Source: Candidatus Zhuqueibacterota bacterium | GTDB lineage: Bacteria > Zhuqueibacterota > Zhuqueibacteria > Zhuqueibacterales > Zhuqueibacteraceae | Assembly (NCBI GenBank): GCA_013361015.1 | Contig: JABWAN010000359.1 | Coordinates: 1-6,293, forward strand | Length of the DNA: 6,293 bases | Direction of reading: 5' to 3' | In this document: in pieces, positions 5,443-6,293 of the stretch | How positions within the stretch are numbered: position 1 is the stretch's first letter | Layout: the number at the start of each line of letters is the position of its first letter | Made by a program: the position numbers and the translations under genes | The notes under the pieces: generated by a model | What the model was told of the DNA's origin: nothing | Databases searched by the model: none | What the model saw: the letters and a program-made list of their open reading frames with translations, nothing else

Positions 5443-6293
5443 AATACCTCGAATTCACCAACTCTCTGCGCTCGGGCAAGCTCGCGCCGGTCTATTTTTT
5501 TAGCGGTGAAGAAACCGGATTGCTTGACGAAGGCGTGCAATTGCTGGTGAGTAAATTGGTCACGCCGGAGATGCGCGATTTCAATTATGACGTGTTTTAT
5601 GCGAGTGAGGTGACCGCAAGGCGCGTGTTGGACATTGCGCGCAGCTACCCGATGATGGCGGCGTATCGCGTCGTGTTGGTGCGCGAGGTGCATAAATTGT
5701 CTCCGAGTGATCTCAATGCGCTCGCGGAATACGTGAAAAAACCTTCTCCAACAACGTATTTGCTCCTCACCCAGCGCGACAAAGCCTCCTCAAAAAAGGG
5801 TCTCGAGGCTATTCGCAAAGCTGCTGCTTATGTAGAATGCCGCCCGTTATACGACAACCAGATTGCGCCGTGGATTCAGGAATATGTGAAGCGCCTTGGC
5901 AAGCAAATCGCGCCGGAAGCGGCGCAGTTTTTGGCGACCGAAGTGGGCAATGCGATCCATGCGCTGAAAAGCGAATTGGAGAAGATCCAGCTTTATATGG
6001 GCGCAACCTCGGTTATCACGTTGGAGCACGCGCAGCACGTCGCCGGCACGCGCCGAGAGTTTTCCGTGTATTTACTGCAAGATGCTTTCGGTGAAAAAAA
6101 TCTTCCGCAAGCGCTGCGCATCGTTGAAGAACTGGCCGTAAATACCAACATTACTGCCGTGACGAGTTCTTTGGCGCGCTATTTTAATCATCTTTATGTC
6201 GCAAAAGCACTGGCGCGCCGGCAGGATGCGGCCGCACTTTCCGAAAAGACCGGTGTGCCTCCCTTTTTTGCCGAGCGTTTGCAAAAGGCCGCA
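5439..6293 (+). CDS. holA: DNA polymerase III subunit delta (partial, 3' end cut by the window)
   Basis: The delta subunit is part of the clamp-loader complex and opens the beta sliding clamp to load it on primed DNA. The frame is open for 285 codons from GTG at 5439 to the last base; full proteins are usually about 330-345 residues, so roughly the last 50 are missing. Family features appear in order: PVYFFSGEETGLLDEGVQLL at 17-36, the degenerate nucleotide-site region that delta keeps without a working P-loop; PMMAAYRVVLVREVHKL at 71-87; PTTYLLLTQ at 104-112; YVECRPLYDNQIAPWIQEYV at 131-150; GKQIAPEAAQFLATEVGN at 154-171 followed by LKSELEKIQLY, typical of the domain II to III linker; then FSVYLLQDAFGEKNLPQAL at 208-226 and LARYFNHLYVAKAL, which start the C-terminal collar domain. 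Codon style matches the second part of glmS. The four-base overlap with the upstream secreted-protein gene implies co-translation. Identification rests on recognised family pattern rather than a search. Confidence 0.9.
   Translation, partial: MKYLEFTNSLRSGKLAPVYFFSGEETGLLDEGVQLLVSKLVTPEMRDFNYDVFYASEVTARRVLDIARSYPMMAAYRVVLVREVHKLSPSDLNALAEYVKKPSPTTYLLLTQRDKASSKKGLEAIRKAAAYVECRPLYDNQIAPWIQEYVKRLGKQIAPEAAQFLATEVGNAIHALKSELEKIQLYMGATSVITLEHAQHVAGTRREFSVYLLQDAFGEKNLPQALRIVEELAVNTNITAVTSSLARYFNHLYVAKALARRQDAAALSEKTGVPPFFAERLQKAA

Overview
The window holds a short housekeeping and envelope gene cluster, all on the + strand, from a diderm (outer-membrane) bacterium of moderate to high GC. The evidence for an outer membrane is a predicted secreted beta-barrel protein ending in phenylalanine and a secreted TPR plus periplasmic-binding-fold protein of the LpoA type. 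The phylum cannot be fixed from the sequence alone. No mobile element, CRISPR array, tRNA or rRNA was seen, and nothing amounts to an obvious new defence or biosynthetic system.

Layout: (1) 2-94, a basic 30-codon C-terminal tail of an unidentified upstream gene. (2) 104-1933, glmS, the complete 609-residue glucosamine-6-phosphate synthase. (3) 1934-2118, a probable non-coding gap with a GC-rich hairpin and two smaller inverted repeats. (4) 2119-4017, a secreted TPR and type 1 periplasmic-binding-protein fusion resembling penicillin-binding-protein activators. (5) 4143-4910, a secreted outer-membrane beta-barrel candidate of unknown function. (6) 4923-4958, a strong 13-pair hairpin closing that gene. 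(7) 5008-5442, a small secreted protein, perhaps lipocalin-like, of unknown function. (8) 5439 to the window end, holA (DNA polymerase III delta subunit), cut off by the window edge and translationally coupled to the gene before it by a GTGA overlap.

How the genes may work together: GlmS makes glucosamine-6-phosphate for UDP-GlcNAc, hence peptidoglycan and lipopolysaccharide. The LpoA-like protein would act in the periplasm on cell-wall synthesis, and the barrel protein would sit in the outer membrane, so the first part of the cluster has an envelope theme. holA is a replication gene and is probably only a neighbour.

The most notable observation is that glmS is compositionally two genes in one. 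Codon choice for Lys, Gln, Glu, Arg and Gly changes sharply at about codons 350-367 (nt 1150-1215), exactly at the conserved sugar-phosphate-binding motif SQSGETADT. The part before differs from the part after, and the part after resembles the downstream genes. This points either to a recombinant (mosaic) glmS or to an assembly chimera joining two organisms at a conserved site. Everything upstream of about 1150 should be treated with caution as evidence about the same genome.
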